Notes under the pieces: model-generated
Told to the model about the DNA's origin: nothing
Databases searched by the model: none
The model's input: the letters and a program-made list of their open reading frames with translations, nothing else
Shown here: positions 1 to 10,490 of the stretch, piece after piece
Numbering within the stretch: the stretch's first letter is position 1
How the letters are laid out: every line of letters starts with the position of its first letter
Program-made: the position numbers and the translations under genes
NCBI RefSeq assembly: GCF_030272615.1
Contig: NC_081415.1
Span: 109,514,406 to 109,578,405, forward strand
Direction of reading: 5' to 3'
DNA: 64,000 nt
Origin: Cryptomeria japonica
Lineage: Eukaryota > Streptophyta > Pinopsida > Cupressales > Cupressaceae

Positions 1-2
1 AC

Positions 3-1892
3 AATACACCCAAGGATGCAATTATCCAAGAGCTATCCATAATTGATTGCCAAGATAATCCAATTCATGATGCACATCCTTGTCATGTTTCAAAAATACA
101 AGACCCAATGCCACCATGCACTTTATTGCCATTACCTATTTTAGAGGACCCCATTCGAAGTCCCTCTTCCTCATGTTCAAGCATTGATTCCTTGTCAGAA
201 TCCATCACAAATGTTCCAAGTGCATTTCCTTCATGCCAAAACATTGACTCCTTGTCAAAATCCCCCATGCATATCCAAAGTCCAACCCCATTTCAAGAGG
301 ATAATTTAGAGCATGAAGAAACATGTCTTAAAAAAGATCAAGATCAAGATCTTGAAACCTTATCATCCCATCCAATTGTTAACTAGGACCCCATGTTCCC
401 AGACACTCACGATGATTCCCCTATTCTTGTCCATCCTATCCAAGATCCTATTGACACTCCATTCCCTGAGCAAGATCAAGATATCCCAGTCCATCCAATC
501 CCAAACGATCCCCTTCCATTTCATGAAAAAAATATCCTTTCAAATCCCATTGACATTCCAGATATCCCCTCCATCCTTTCCAATGATCCCATTAAAAGTC
601 AAGAGCAAAGAACCTTTAAAGAGGATTCCAATGATATTCCTCCTTGTCAAGATCAAATTATTCCTTCAGATCCTCCACAAGATCGACTTGTTCCTCCATC
701 TCCTTGTCCTAATGCTCCATATACATTCCAAGATAATATTTCTTGTGATGATCCCATTATTCCTCCCATTCCATCTCTTGAAGAGCTTGTCATTGAACCA
801 TGTCCACTACACAATTCTAGTCCCCCTCATGATCCTAATCCCCTTCATGATTCTAACATGTCAGTGCAAGATGTTCATGAACCTTTGACATGCATAATGG
901 GTTCTTCCACTTTGGTGCAATCCGATCCACTTCAAGATCTCATTATTTCTCTCATATCATATCCACCTCATAATGGACTCGCGTCTTCTTCCCAAAGAAA
1001 AGAGTATCCTACATGTCAAGATATTCATAACAGCCAAGGAGTAGACCTTCATGAGAAAGAACCCCTCCATATCAAAGAAGATCTTAAGGGTCATGTCTAC
1101 ACAACTCACTCTCAAGACGTTGGTATCCCTCCATCACAATCAAAACATACACCTTCTCCATCATACTTTCCATCCATCTTAGGTCCTTATATCCCTTCAT
1201 CCTTTATGCAAGGTCAGAAAAGGCACACATCCTTGAGTAAATTTCATCAATCCAAAATAACTCCATTTCATTCCTATCCATCCATGCATTCCTTTTCCCC
1301 TCCAAGCAATTTGGATGCCAAGTATAAAAGTCATAAGTCTAGCAATCCACATGTATTCCAGGATCAACAATCTAATCAACATGTCAAAGCAAAGAAAAAT
1401 ATGACCTCTAAAGAAAAAGAAATATCCAAAAGGCCACAAAGGCCCATTGAGCAAAATAAAGCAAAGTCAAAATATATATGGGTTCCTAAATCCCTTGTGC
1501 AAGCAATGCACTCTAAGGAACCACAAAAGCATGAAAAATCAAAAACCATGTGGATTCCTAAGTGGCTCCTTGAAGAACAAAAGCCTAAAGAAACATCCAA
1601 CTTGGCATCCAAAGTTGCTATTCCTCCATCCAAACCTCTCAAATCTGTTCCTCCATCACCTTCTTCATCCATTTTGGGCCCTTATGTCCCAAAATCACTA
1701 TCCTTTCCTCCATCCAAATCTCAATATCCAAAATACATCTTTCCTCCATCAATCCATCACCCCTCAAGGTGTGTGCCAATGTCTATCTTGCCAACATTTC
1801 CATCCACTGAAGCCCAATTCTTCCAATACCCTATCCATTATCCAATTCATATTTTCCATCCTTCGATCCCTTTGATCCAATCTTTTGCATAA
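3..1892 (+). pseudogene. Pro/Ser/His-rich retrotransposon-associated ORF, open from the left edge, one in-frame TAG
   Basis: The reading frame is open from the window edge to a stop at 1892, broken only by a TAG at 384-386; the part after it could start at 393 and would be 499 aa. Composition is low-complexity, rich in Pro, Ser, His, Asp and Gln. Two motifs occur twice: SILGPY-(I/V)-P (codons near 1172 and 1663) and a W-(V/I)-P-K-x-L motif (near 1477 and 1549), which suggests internal duplication. I recognise no catalytic domain. Its position upstream of an A-rich 3' region, a purine tract at 4096-4110 and a TGTAGACACC-type LTR suggests the 3' accessory ORF of a Ty3/gypsy element. It could instead be a degenerate gag-like region. 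The function is unknown and the 5' end lies outside the window. Confidence 0.5.
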
Positions 1893-2948
1893 ATCCTTGC
1901 CTTAGTTTCATCTTATTTTCCATGTCCTTATCCTACCAACGTCTTTGAGCATACTTTCAAAGGTCATGGTCCTTTTTTTTTTTCAAGGCTACTATCCAAA
2001 CAAAAAGATGCTTGCGTCCTTCTTCCATCCTCTATCATGTGTCCATCTTCTATTGAAAAAGCTCAAAAATTCAAAAAAGTCAAAAAAATCAAAAAAGTGA
2101 AAAAAAAAAAGTGAAAAAAAAAGGGAAAAGAAAAAAAAAAGAGTAAAGAAAAATAATTCATCCACTGGTGAAAACCTGGCAAATAGGTGCCTTGGGCAAG
2201 TACCATGATGAAAACCTGGCAAACAGGCGTCATGCGTAATTTATGAACTTCTTGCACACCGTACTTGGGGGCAGGTTTTATCCTATCATATCCTTTTGTC
2301 CTTCATTGTTCCATTATCCTATCGAACCCATGTCATTACCCTTCATATCCTATTGCCCTTCCTTATCCTATCATACCATGTCATACTCCTTCATGTCCTA
2401 TTACCCTTCCTTGTCCTACCATCCCTCATGTCCAGTTTCCCTTTCCACCTTTGATCTTGACAAGGTTGACGATCGTCATGAGCATCACGCATCTTATTTG
2501 CAGCTTTTGGTCATTTATCTATTTGCTTATTATAACTTTTCATCCATATTCCCTAGCTTATTGCAACTTTCTGCCACTATCCCTTATCCTATCCTGACCT
2601 TCAGTCCATGTCCCTTATCCATTCTTGGTCTTGCTTATCCTATCATATCTTATCACTATCCATACACTCTTTTTCATTCCTTGATCTTGATCTGACATAA
2701 GGACGCAAAATTTAAACATGGTTTCAAACACCTCTTGACATGTCCCTCATGCCATGTTCCTGCTTTACATTGTCATATCCAGTCTTTTGTCCCATTACGC
2801 TATAGCCCTTGGAAATTGCATCTGCGTTGTCTCCATAATAAAAGGCCTTTGTCTTCCCTCTATCCACCAATATTTCAGCAAGCCTATTTATTCACCTGTC
2901 ATATTCCTTTCCTTGCTAGACATTGGGGGCAAAAAATCTCATAAAAAT
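1893..2948 (+). other. 3' noncoding region of the left gypsy element
   Basis: No gene is seen here. The stretch holds an A/G-rich tract (about 2055-2155). Next come two imperfect direct copies of a TGAAAACCTGGCAAA-(T/C)-AGG motif (near 2168 and 2211). A pyrimidine-rich zone (2270-2700) follows, with repeated CCTATC/CCTTATCC-type words. The open frames in the pyrimidine-rich zone are biased-composition shadows. It is placed in the gypsy 3' region by its position between the accessory ORF and the LTR. Confidence 0.5.
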
Positions 2949-3190
2949 TTAAAAATGTCCTGAAAAAATTCAAAAAAACATTTAAAAATGTCTTGAAAAA
3001 ATTCAAAAAACATTTAAAAATGTCCTAAAAAAATTCAAAAAACATTTAAAAATGTCCTGAAAAAATTCAAAAAACATTTTAAAATGTCCTGAAGAAAAAA
3101 AAAAAATTCAAAAAAAACATTTAAAAATGTCCTGAAAAAATTCAAAAACATTTAAAAATGTCCTGAAAAAAATCTTCAAAAAAAATCGAA
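2949..3190 (+). repeat. ~32-bp tandem repeat, about seven copies
   Basis: The unit is roughly AAAAATGTCCTGAAAAAATT followed by CAAAAAACATTT. It is repeated head to tail with one-base homopolymer differences; the fifth copy carries an extra A run (about 3090-3105). The last copies decay into AAATCTTCAAAAAAAATCG. It sits in the 3' noncoding part of the gypsy element. Confidence 0.8.
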
Positions 3191-4110
3191 TAAAGTCCTG
3201 AAAAAATGAACAAATTTTTTTTTTCAAAACATTAAAATCCAAAAAAAACAAGCATTTTGCAATAAAGGATCCCTTGGTGAATAGACAGATCACTGAGCAT
3301 CCATCCAATACCTCGCAATCACACGCTGTGCTTTAATGAAATCATGCTTTAACCAGATGAACTTTTTCAATCAAAACCAAACATTCAAACTGATCACAAT
3401 TGTCATATCAATCGAATATCAGTATCAAAATTATTTTCCTTGTTCCTACTATCATGGGTCTTATACAGGGTGTGGTATACTCAAAACCAGACTGTGTCCT
3501 GTCTTATACGGGGTACCACATGTCCTGAAACCAGACAGCATGATCGTCCTATCCGTACTTTCAACTTTTGGCAATGAAGATCAAGATGTTTGTTTGATTT
3601 GTTGGAATTTGTGCATCTTATCTTTTTACTGATTTATTTTATCTTTGATCATGCTCCTATGTTGCTCAATGATGTCACTAAGTGATTTAGAGTGACCGGG
3701 ATGGCTCATGGTCTTTTTTCTTTTTTGATTGTGATTGTCGTTTGTCTGCGATGTGTCTATCTTTTGCAAAAAAGGGTTGCATTTTAGCTCTGGCCTTCAA
3801 TGCCATGATGCTACGCATCCATTTTGCTACATTAAAATAAAGGTTCTCACCTACAAAGTGCAATACTGAAAGCAAGTATTTCTTCATCTCTACCTGTCCT
3901 TTGTCTAATTTCTTCTTACTAACATTTCTTCAGTCAGTCTTGTCAGTCCGTTCGATCCTATCCCTTTTATCGATCAATTGGCCTATTTTCTGCATGTTTC
4001 CGGCCAATTCCTCGAGGGGGCATGCATATGTCATTGTCATTGTCTGGGGCATTTTCATTAAGTTCTTTGAAACAATGCTTAAAATCGCATTGTCTCAAAG
4101 AGGGGCAAAA
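3191..4110 (+). other. Gypsy 3' untranslated region ending in a polypurine tract
   Basis: No supported gene. Around 3465-3530 there is an imperfect repeat of CTTATAC-(A/G)-GG(T/G)-(G/A) plus an AAACCAGAC word. A purine tract CAAAGAGGGGCAAAA (4096-4110) directly precedes the TG of the LTR at 4111, the usual plus-strand primer site for LTR elements. Confidence 0.55.
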
Positions 4111-5645
4111 TGTAGACACCTATAAATGGTCAACGCTTGCGGAGTCATACTTTAACATTTGCGCATTGCCTCATTTTAGGTTTTTGCATCGCATTAACAT
4201 TTCTCCTATGATTCGTACTTGGTTTTTATCATTTGCGAACATCGATTCTTTCTTCTACATTCTTCATTTATCTTGCTCTCAAATTTGGTCTTGTCGACAA
4301 CACTATCCAGTCATGATTTTAATCGATCTTATCCTATTGCATCAATGTGCGTGCTTATTTGTCATCATTTTGGACATCGTCAATCCTAATTAGGGTTTTG
4401 TCCTCCTGTCAATCTTGCGATCGATTTGTCATTGATCGTTGTCCTCTTATCAATCTTGTCGATTTATCATCAATCCTTCAATCTTGTCGTTTAATGATCG
4501 ATTTGTCATCGGTCGTTGTCATGTTCGATCTTGTCATTTTGCGATCAATTCGTCATTGATCATGGTCATTTTCAATCCTGTCATTTTGCAATCTATTTAT
4601 CATCAACTCTTGTCATCTTGTTCGATCTTGTCAGTTTGCGATCGATTTGTCATTGATCGTTGTCTGTCTCAAATATGTCAATTTGGATCAATTTGTCATT
4701 GTTCCTCATCAATTGGCGCATTTTCTCAATTAAATCATTTATCACATTGGTCATTTATCAATCCAAAATCAAATCATGATCGAGTCAATTATCTTTCATC
4801 AAGACCTAATTCATCTTCTAGGGTTTCGTGATTTAATCATTTAACCTTGTGTGTCTCATTTCTTCCTTTAGGATTAATAAATTGTTTATTTATCCTAAGT
4901 CTTCTAATTGCAATTAAATGTTCATTTAATTGGCTAATTATTCCTCTTTGTGAATTAATTAATAAATGACAAATTATTAATTAATTTACCTAATTTCTAA
5001 TTTCCATCAATTTCCTAATTTCCTATTTTCCCAATTTTCTAATTTTTCTAATTCCTAATTTCAATTTCCTCCTATTTCTCTCCAAAATTCATGGAAATGA
5101 CATGTCAATTTGTCATAAATTTGTCATAATTGACAATCAATCAATTTTGACATAGAAGTTGTCATAATTTGTCATAAATTATCAATCAACAAATTTTGCA
5201 TAGAAAGTGCATAATTTGTCATAATTGACATAATTGATTTGCAATTTCCATTTGAATTGAATCATGCTAATCTTGTCATCTCTCCAATTCTTCTATAAAT
5301 TGGATGAATTTCTTCAATCTTGGCTAATAATGAGAATAATCCTTAATTAGACTATCGAATCTAAGCTTCTAGTACTCTTGATCAAAAATCCCCTCTACTT
5401 GCTTTCAATTGTGTGTGCACTTGTAGGTGAGATCCACAACCATTTGGAGAGGAAAGAAGAACAATGGAGCCGCATGAAGGAGCATTCAAATCATGTCTAT
5501 AGTTTGCATAATTTCTTTGCTTTTGAATGTTTTTGTTTCATGTCTCTATTGAGTGTGTCTTAGGATAGATTCATTGCAATGAATGCATTTGTGATTGAGT
5601 TATTATGTTTGTCTTGTTTGTGATGATTTCCTATTTCCTAACGTA
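4111..5645 (+). repeat. 3' LTR of a Ty3/gypsy element (TGTAGACACC family), 3' end lost
   Basis: It starts TGTAGACACCT directly after a polypurine tract. It contains a GATCGAT-rich tandem repeat, an AATTAATT-rich zone (about 4860-5060) and a TATA-like CTATAAAT at 5293-5300. A downstream stretch (ATGGAGCCGCATGAAGG..., about 5464) resembles one in the LTR-like units at 56.8-61.8 kb. No CA end with a target duplication is found: the LTR runs into the inverted family A LTR near 5646. No gene is present. Confidence 0.6.
4405..4668 (+). repeat. ~48-bp degenerate tandem repeat inside the gypsy LTR
   Basis: About five copies of a unit built on GATCTTGTCATTTTGCGATC and ATTTGTCATTGATCGTTGTC are seen, each diverged. 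In LTRs such arrays often lie in U3 and can hold enhancer sites; whether this one does is inference. Confidence 0.6.
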
Positions 5646-6489
5646 TAGTAGCATCTAGTAATGCTTGATACAGTTTTGGTTAAGCACATATGTCTAAACT
5701 ACAAATACAAAACCTTCACCAAAATGATGTGACTCTATTCGCACATAATCCTTTCTCTGATAATGCAAACATAACGACTGATCCCAAAATCCATTACATA
5801 AGTACATGAATAAGTCACCTATAAATACAAATCATCAACCTTATTAACAAGGTCGGCTAAACCCTAAACCCCTAAACCCATTATTACAAAAATTACATCA
5901 GACAATACCACCGGACCAATATTATGATTTATATAACTTGGCACGGACCTAATTCAAGTTTCAAAATAATTACATCCATCAAAAATTACGGTAAGACCAA
6001 AATCCAACATGCTTCACCAATCGATAGAAACCCTCAGTGAAATAACAAAAAGTCTAATCGGATCCAAATATGACCATCATAACAGCATGCCGGCCAATGT
6101 AACATCACTAAATAGTTAGGACACGGTCAAGAAAAACCTTTAGCATTATAGAAACCATTCCCATAAGCCAAATCAAAATCATCTAACCAAAGTAACAAAT
6201 ATAGCTTACCGGTAAAGCTAACTAGTACCAAGAAATACCAATTAGGAACAAAAACAATAGCAACCAGAGCACCAAATCGTGAGCCAACGGAATATGGTAA
6301 GCATATAACCATCTAGAGTAAGCATCCAAAACCGAATCTAGAGATCTGATCATACCAGATCAAAATCACAACCAAAATCAAAATGATCACCAAGACTAAC
6401 CAGGATAGGTCCAACCGAGATAGCCTCCAACCAGGATACAATGTTGACATCAATGACAACACTTAACCAAATCCAACATATTCCCGATA
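5646..6489 (-). repeat. Copia LTR family A, minus strand, truncated at its 3' side
   Basis: The reverse complement matches the LTR at 6533-7767 along its whole length: GGATTTGGTTAAGTGTTGTC near the start, the TTTATAGGTGACTTATTCAT TATA region, and CAAGCATT...GATGCTACT at the end. It breaks off after GATGCTACT, about 400 bp before the normal LTR end. Its 5' end degenerates to TATCGGGAATATG where TGTTGGCAATATG is expected. It forms a head-to-head inverted pair with the 5' LTR of copia A. Confidence 0.8.
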
Positions 6490-6532
6490 GAGAGATACTA
6501 TTGTTGCCATGGCATTAGCTGCCTTTTCTTTT
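6490..6532 (-). pseudogene. 43-bp sliver of a Tat-type second RNase H
   Basis: On the minus strand this encodes KAANAMATIVSL-like residues, resembling the end of the second (archaeal-type) RNase H of Tat gypsy elements. The preceding part of that domain ends at 11992, exactly at the other border of copia A. The two pieces appear to be one gene split by the insertion, off by one base. Flanking pentamers CTTTT (6528-6532) and GTTTT (11992-11996) are the likely target duplication, with one mismatch. Confidence 0.5.
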
Positions 6533-7767
6533 TGGCATATGCTAGATTTGGTTTAGTGTTGTCGTTGATGTCAACACTGCATCCCAGTTCGAGGCTATCC
6601 TGATTGGAGGCTATCCCAGTTGGACCTATCTCGATTAGTCTTGGTGATCATCTTCATTTTGGCTATGATTCTGATCTGATATGATTAGATCTCTAGACTC
6701 GATTTTGGATGCTTACTCTAGATTGTTATATGCTTGCCATATTCTATTGGTTTATGATTTGGTGCTCCAGTTGCTATCTCGTTTGTTCCCAGTTGATATT
6801 TTCTGGTACTGATTAGCTTTATCAGTAAGTAGCATTTGATGATTTGGTTAGATGATTTTGGTCCGACTTATGGGAATAGTTTCTATCATGTTGAAGGTGC
6901 TTCCTGATTATGTTCTAGCTATTTGGTGGTTGTTCTTTGGTTGGCATGCTGTTATGATGGTCCTATTTGGATCTGGTTAGACTTTCTATTATTTCACTGA
7001 GGGTTTCTACTGGTTGGTGAAGCATGTTGGATTTTGGTCTTAGCAGAATTTTCAGAGGATGGAATTGTTTGGATACTTGTATTAGGTCTATTCTATGTAA
7101 TGTATATCATAATATTGGTTTGGTGGTATTATGTGATATAGTTTTTTTAATTATGGGTTTATGGGTTTAGGGTTTTGTTGACCTTGTCAATAAGGTTGAT
7201 GATTTGTATTTATAGGTGACTTATTCATGTAATTGGTATGGATGGTTATGGGATGGTTATGTATGCATTATCAAAGAGAGGTTTATGTGCGAACAAGGTT
7301 ATATCATTCACAAAGGTTTGAGGAGGTTTTGTATTACAGGGAAGACATATATGCTTAACCATAAATGTATCAAGCATTGGGAGATGCTACTTTCACAATT
7401 CATTCTTTCCAGATTGTAGTCTGATTTTTTTATGTAAGTCAACAAGACTTCTTTTTGTGATGACTAGTGAGCTCTAGGCGGTTGGCCTAATTGCAAGTGC
7501 AATCCCCATTGTAATTATTTCACATACTAATTCAAAAGTATTATTTGATTGTGGGTAGGGTTTTCCACCATGGTTTTTCCCTTTAACTGTTTTTCCACGT
7601 CAAAATATTGGTGTTGTGTGTACTATGCTTTCATTTTTTATTTTTCATTGTGTTGGTTTCCTTGTTCTTGGGTTCAAAGGTTTTGATATGCAATAGTTCT
7701 AATTTCTGATAGTAAATTGATTCAGCCCCCTCTCTCAGTTTACTCCCAGTATCAAATCTTTCTAACA
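6533..7767 (+). repeat. 5' LTR of copia A (family A)
   Basis: It begins TGGCATATGCTAGATTTGG and ends TCTAACA just before the primer site. It matches the 3' LTR at 10815-11991. It contains a TATA-like TATTTATAGG near 7206 and the ACCATGG-TTTTTCCCTTT block (7569 onward), which recurs in all three copia LTR families here. Confidence 0.85.
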
Positions 7768-7769
7768 AT

Positions 7770-7780
7770 TGGTATCAGAG
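7770..7780 (+). promoter_or_regulatory. Primer-binding site, initiator tRNA-Met type (copia A)
   Basis: TGGTATCAGAG lies two bases downstream of the LTR CA end. It matches the canonical plant initiator tRNA-Met complement. Confidence 0.9.
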
Positions 7781-7822
7781 AAAGGTCCTCTCTACATAAG
7801 CTTAATCGCTTGAGGAGATCTG

Positions 7823-8720
7823 ATGGCATTAGCATCAAGTATTACATTCAATCTCTATCAGAAGGAGAGTACCAGATTTGATGGTACAAATCACAAAATA
7901 TGGAAGGAGTGAATGAAGATTCATCTTAGATGTCTTGGAGCTGAAGTTTGAGAGATAGTGGAGAAAGGGTATATACCTCGTGATCCTAATTTTGGAACAC
8001 CGACACCTACTGATGAACAAAAGAAAGTTGAAAATGATGTTAGAGAAAAAGAAGCATTGCTAAGTGCCCTATCTGATGAAAAGTTATTGAATGCCATAGA
8101 GTTGGAAAATGCTAAGAAGATCTAGTTGAAACTTGAAACTCTTTATGAAGGTGACCAAATAGTAAAGATTGCAAAACTTGAAGGTTTTTGGGTAAGGTAT
8201 GAAACTTTGAAGATGGAAGAAGATGAGAAGATTAGTTCTTTCATGGATAGAGTGAAGGAGATTATCATAGGTATCAAATGTTATGACAGGTTAGTTAGTA
8301 AAGATGATATTGTGTCAAAGGTTCTGAGAGTTCTACCTCCGACTTACAAGACAAAGGCTACTACAATTAATGAACTCCGAACAATATCAAGTACCCTTGT
8401 TACCAGATATACATTGATTAGGAAATTGACTACTTTTGAGCTTGAAGAACTTGGAGATCAAAGTGTTGCTAAAACTGAGATTGCATTTAATGCATTTGCC
8501 TCTGGTAAGAAAAAGATAGATTGGAAGGAGATGCATGCTAAATATCTAGAAGACATTGAGAGAGAAGAAAAAGAACTTGAAGAGCTGGAAGCCCTAATTG
8601 CTAGAAGAATTCCTAAAGGACCAGCTGGAAGTAAGTATGAAGGAAAAGTCCCTTTTTTAATGTTTTTCATGCAATAAGATTGGTCATTTTACTTCCAAAT
8701 GCCCTAAAAGAGCTTCTAGG
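7823..8720 (+). pseudogene. Copia A gag
   Basis: The frame starts ATG at 7823 (MALASSITF...). It encodes a copia capsid (gag/UBN2-type): RFDGTNHKIWKE near the start and the LPPTYKTKATTINELR region around 8335-8390. The basic tail leads to a CCHC zinc knuckle, C-FS-C-NKIG-H-FTSK-C, near 8662-8705, reached only after a frameshift around 8655. In-frame stops at 7910 (TGA), 7949 (TGA) and 8123 (TAG) each sit where related copies have Trp, so all three fit G-to-A changes. Gag would package RNA in cytoplasmic particles; this copy cannot make a full protein. Confidence 0.85.
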
Positions 8721-8840
8721 AATCATGAAAGATTTATGAGGAATTATAAGCCTAATTTGTAATATCAGAGGATACCTAGATTTAGATGGAATAAGGATAA
8801 ATCATTCTATTATGCTGGTGATGATGATTTTGGTATTACT

Positions 8841-8852
8841 GATGGTGATGAC

Positions 8853-8907
<55 letters not shown>

Positions 8908-8933
8908 TTGATGATGATGATGATGATGATGAC
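8841..8933 (+). repeat. GAT trinucleotide microsatellite in gag-pro spacer
   Basis: A near-perfect (GAT)n run with a few GGT, GAC and GTT interruptions. Read in the gag frame it would code for poly-aspartate between the zinc knuckle and protease. Confidence 0.95.
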
Positions 8934-9025
8934 CTGTGTGTGGATCCAGAAATGGAAGCTCCGGTAAAGACTGAGGCTTTATTGCTATCAAGGATGATTT
9001 TCTACAACCTGTCATTAAAGCAACT

Positions 9026-9751
9026 CATACTAAGTAGAAGGCTTTGGCTACTAAAATTGAAGAAAAGGATGAATGGGTCATAGATAGTGGATGTTCACAT
9101 CGCATGACTAGCAAGAGAAAAATTCTAACACTGCAAGAATTTGATGGTGAACTAGTCAGATTTGAAGGCAACAAGGCATGTAGGATCAAAGGCAAAGGAA
9201 CAATATCATTGGATGGTAAGACTAATATTGACAATGTTTACTATGTTGAAGGCTTAAAGAATAATATTTTAAGTGCAGGCTAGATGTTGGATAGAGGATT
9301 TCATTTGCAATTCAAGAATGGAAAATGTAAGATCATCAATAGATCTGGATTGGAAATTGCTTTCGAAACTCAGACCAAAGGAAACATCTTTCATTTGAAC
9401 TCATATGAGAAACCTTGTTTGATTGCTCATATTGATGAAAGTTGGTTATGGCATAAAAGAATGTGTCATGTAAATTTTGATTGCATAGTGAAGATCAGTT
9501 CAACACTGGATGTCAGAGATTTGCCCAAGATTGTTAAACCTCATAATCTGGTATGCAGAGAATGTTAAATGGGTAAGAAAGTTAGAACTTCCTTTAGAAG
9601 TATACATGATAAATCTAACGAAATTCTTGATCTTATTCATACTGATCTGTGTGGACCGGCAAGGACTAAAATTTTTCAAGGTGATAGATATTTTATGCTA
9701 TTTGTTGATGATTATTCTAGAATGATATGGGTGCCATTTTTGAGAGTATAA
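9026..9751 (+). pseudogene. Copia A protease, pre-integrase and start of integrase core
   Basis: Aspartic protease is recognised by WVIDSGCSHRM, with the catalytic Asp codon at 9083-9085 in a DSG context. It is followed by the NVYYVEGLKNN-LSAG segment, then the GAG-pre-integrase zinc region (LWHKRMCHVNF, ending VCREC), then the integrase core start (LIHTDLCGPA and FVDDYSRMIWVPFL). Stops at 9281 (TAG) and 9566 (TAA) both replace Gln codons (C to T). The core breaks off at 9740-9745 into the region downstream of integrase. The catalytic Glu part is missing, so the integrase is dead. Confidence 0.85.
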
Positions 9752-10490
9752 ATGTTAAGGTAGATGCGCATGGCAATAATCAGACCAAATCATATGACTA
9801 TGGACCGAAAGATGAATTTATCAGACCTAAACTAGTAATGCAATACTTAGTTCAGAACAATGAACCAATGACTCTAGTAACATCAAAAAATTCAACAGTG
9901 ACAGATGAACAACAGAAAGAGTCAGAAAATTAACAGTGGTGACGGGCGGGCCTGGGAGAATCGCTACCAATCCCAGCCGAATTGTAGGGTCCTCCCACCC
10001 TCAATGTAGGGTAGATATAGGGACCATCGGTCACTCTGGTAATGAGCCAGGTAGATTGCATAACCTATCCTTCAATCAAGAAAATTCAAAGACTCACAGG
10101 TATGTGAAACAAAATCATTTTGAAGATCAGATCATTGGAGATAAAAGGAAAGGTGTGATGACTAGAAGAATATTAGCTACTGAAGAGGTATATTTAATTT
10201 CTCAAATTGAACCAGAATCATTTATTGAAGCAATTAAGGATGAAAATTGGATAAAAGTAATGGAAGAAGAATTAGATCAGATAGAAAAGAATAAGACTTG
10301 GGAATTAGTTCCTAGACCTAAAGATAAGTATATTATTGGAACTAAATGGGTTTTTAGGAATAAATTGAATAAGGAAGGTCAAGTTGTGAGAAACAAGGCT
10401 ATATTGGTTTATGTGCCTACTAAGGAGTAGATTGTAGATATTCTAACTAAACCATTACCTAAAGATACTTTTGAATATCTTAGAGATTAG
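9752..10490 (+). pseudogene. Copia A integrase-RT linker fused to the RNase H C-terminus
   Basis: Encodes the post-integrase segment (INVKVD...), the variable linker, and the RT N-terminal stretch (MEEELDQIEKN, TWELVPRPKD, IIGTKWVFRNKLN). At 10401-10410 it jumps straight to the polyprotein end (VPTKE-QIVDILTKPLPKDTFEYLRD). Compared with the copy at 14036-15475, about 1.2 kb holding the RT catalytic box and most of RNase H is missing. The linker is interrupted by a 147-bp insertion at 9932-10078. Stop TAG at 10428-10430 replaces Gln. Confidence 0.85.
9932..10078. mobile_element. 147-bp GC-rich insertion flanked by an 8-bp direct repeat
   Basis: Flanked by perfect AGAAAATT at 9924-9931 and 10079-10086. 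Removing the insert and one repeat restores an uninterrupted ESENSKTHRY reading frame, so it is a clean insertion into the copia pol linker. The insert is much more GC-rich than its surroundings. I see no terminal inverted repeats and no A/T tail. The 8-bp duplication would fit a hAT-type miniature element or a short SINE. On the minus strand, TGGCTCATTACC and GGTAGCGATTCTCC loosely resemble pol III A and B boxes. The identity is unresolved. Confidence 0.65.

Noticed and set aside
313-888. 191-codon ORF overlapping the Pro-rich ORF in another frame
   Set aside because: It shadows the longer, continuous frame of the 3-1892 ORF, with Ile/Leu-rich composition produced by the frame shift.
2243-2695. 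150-codon ORF in pyrimidine-rich DNA
   Set aside because: The open frame comes from CCTTATCC/CCTATC-type repeats; a second overlapping frame is equally open, and no start context or homology is seen.
2949-3190. CRISPR-like regular repeat
   Set aside because: Units are directly adjacent without unique spacers and lie in plant transposon DNA; this is a simple tandem repeat.
3336-4393. Short plus-strand ORFs between the A-rich repeats and the gypsy LTR
   Set aside because: Under 125 codons, overlapping in several frames, two of them crossing the LTR border at 4111; no motif recognised.
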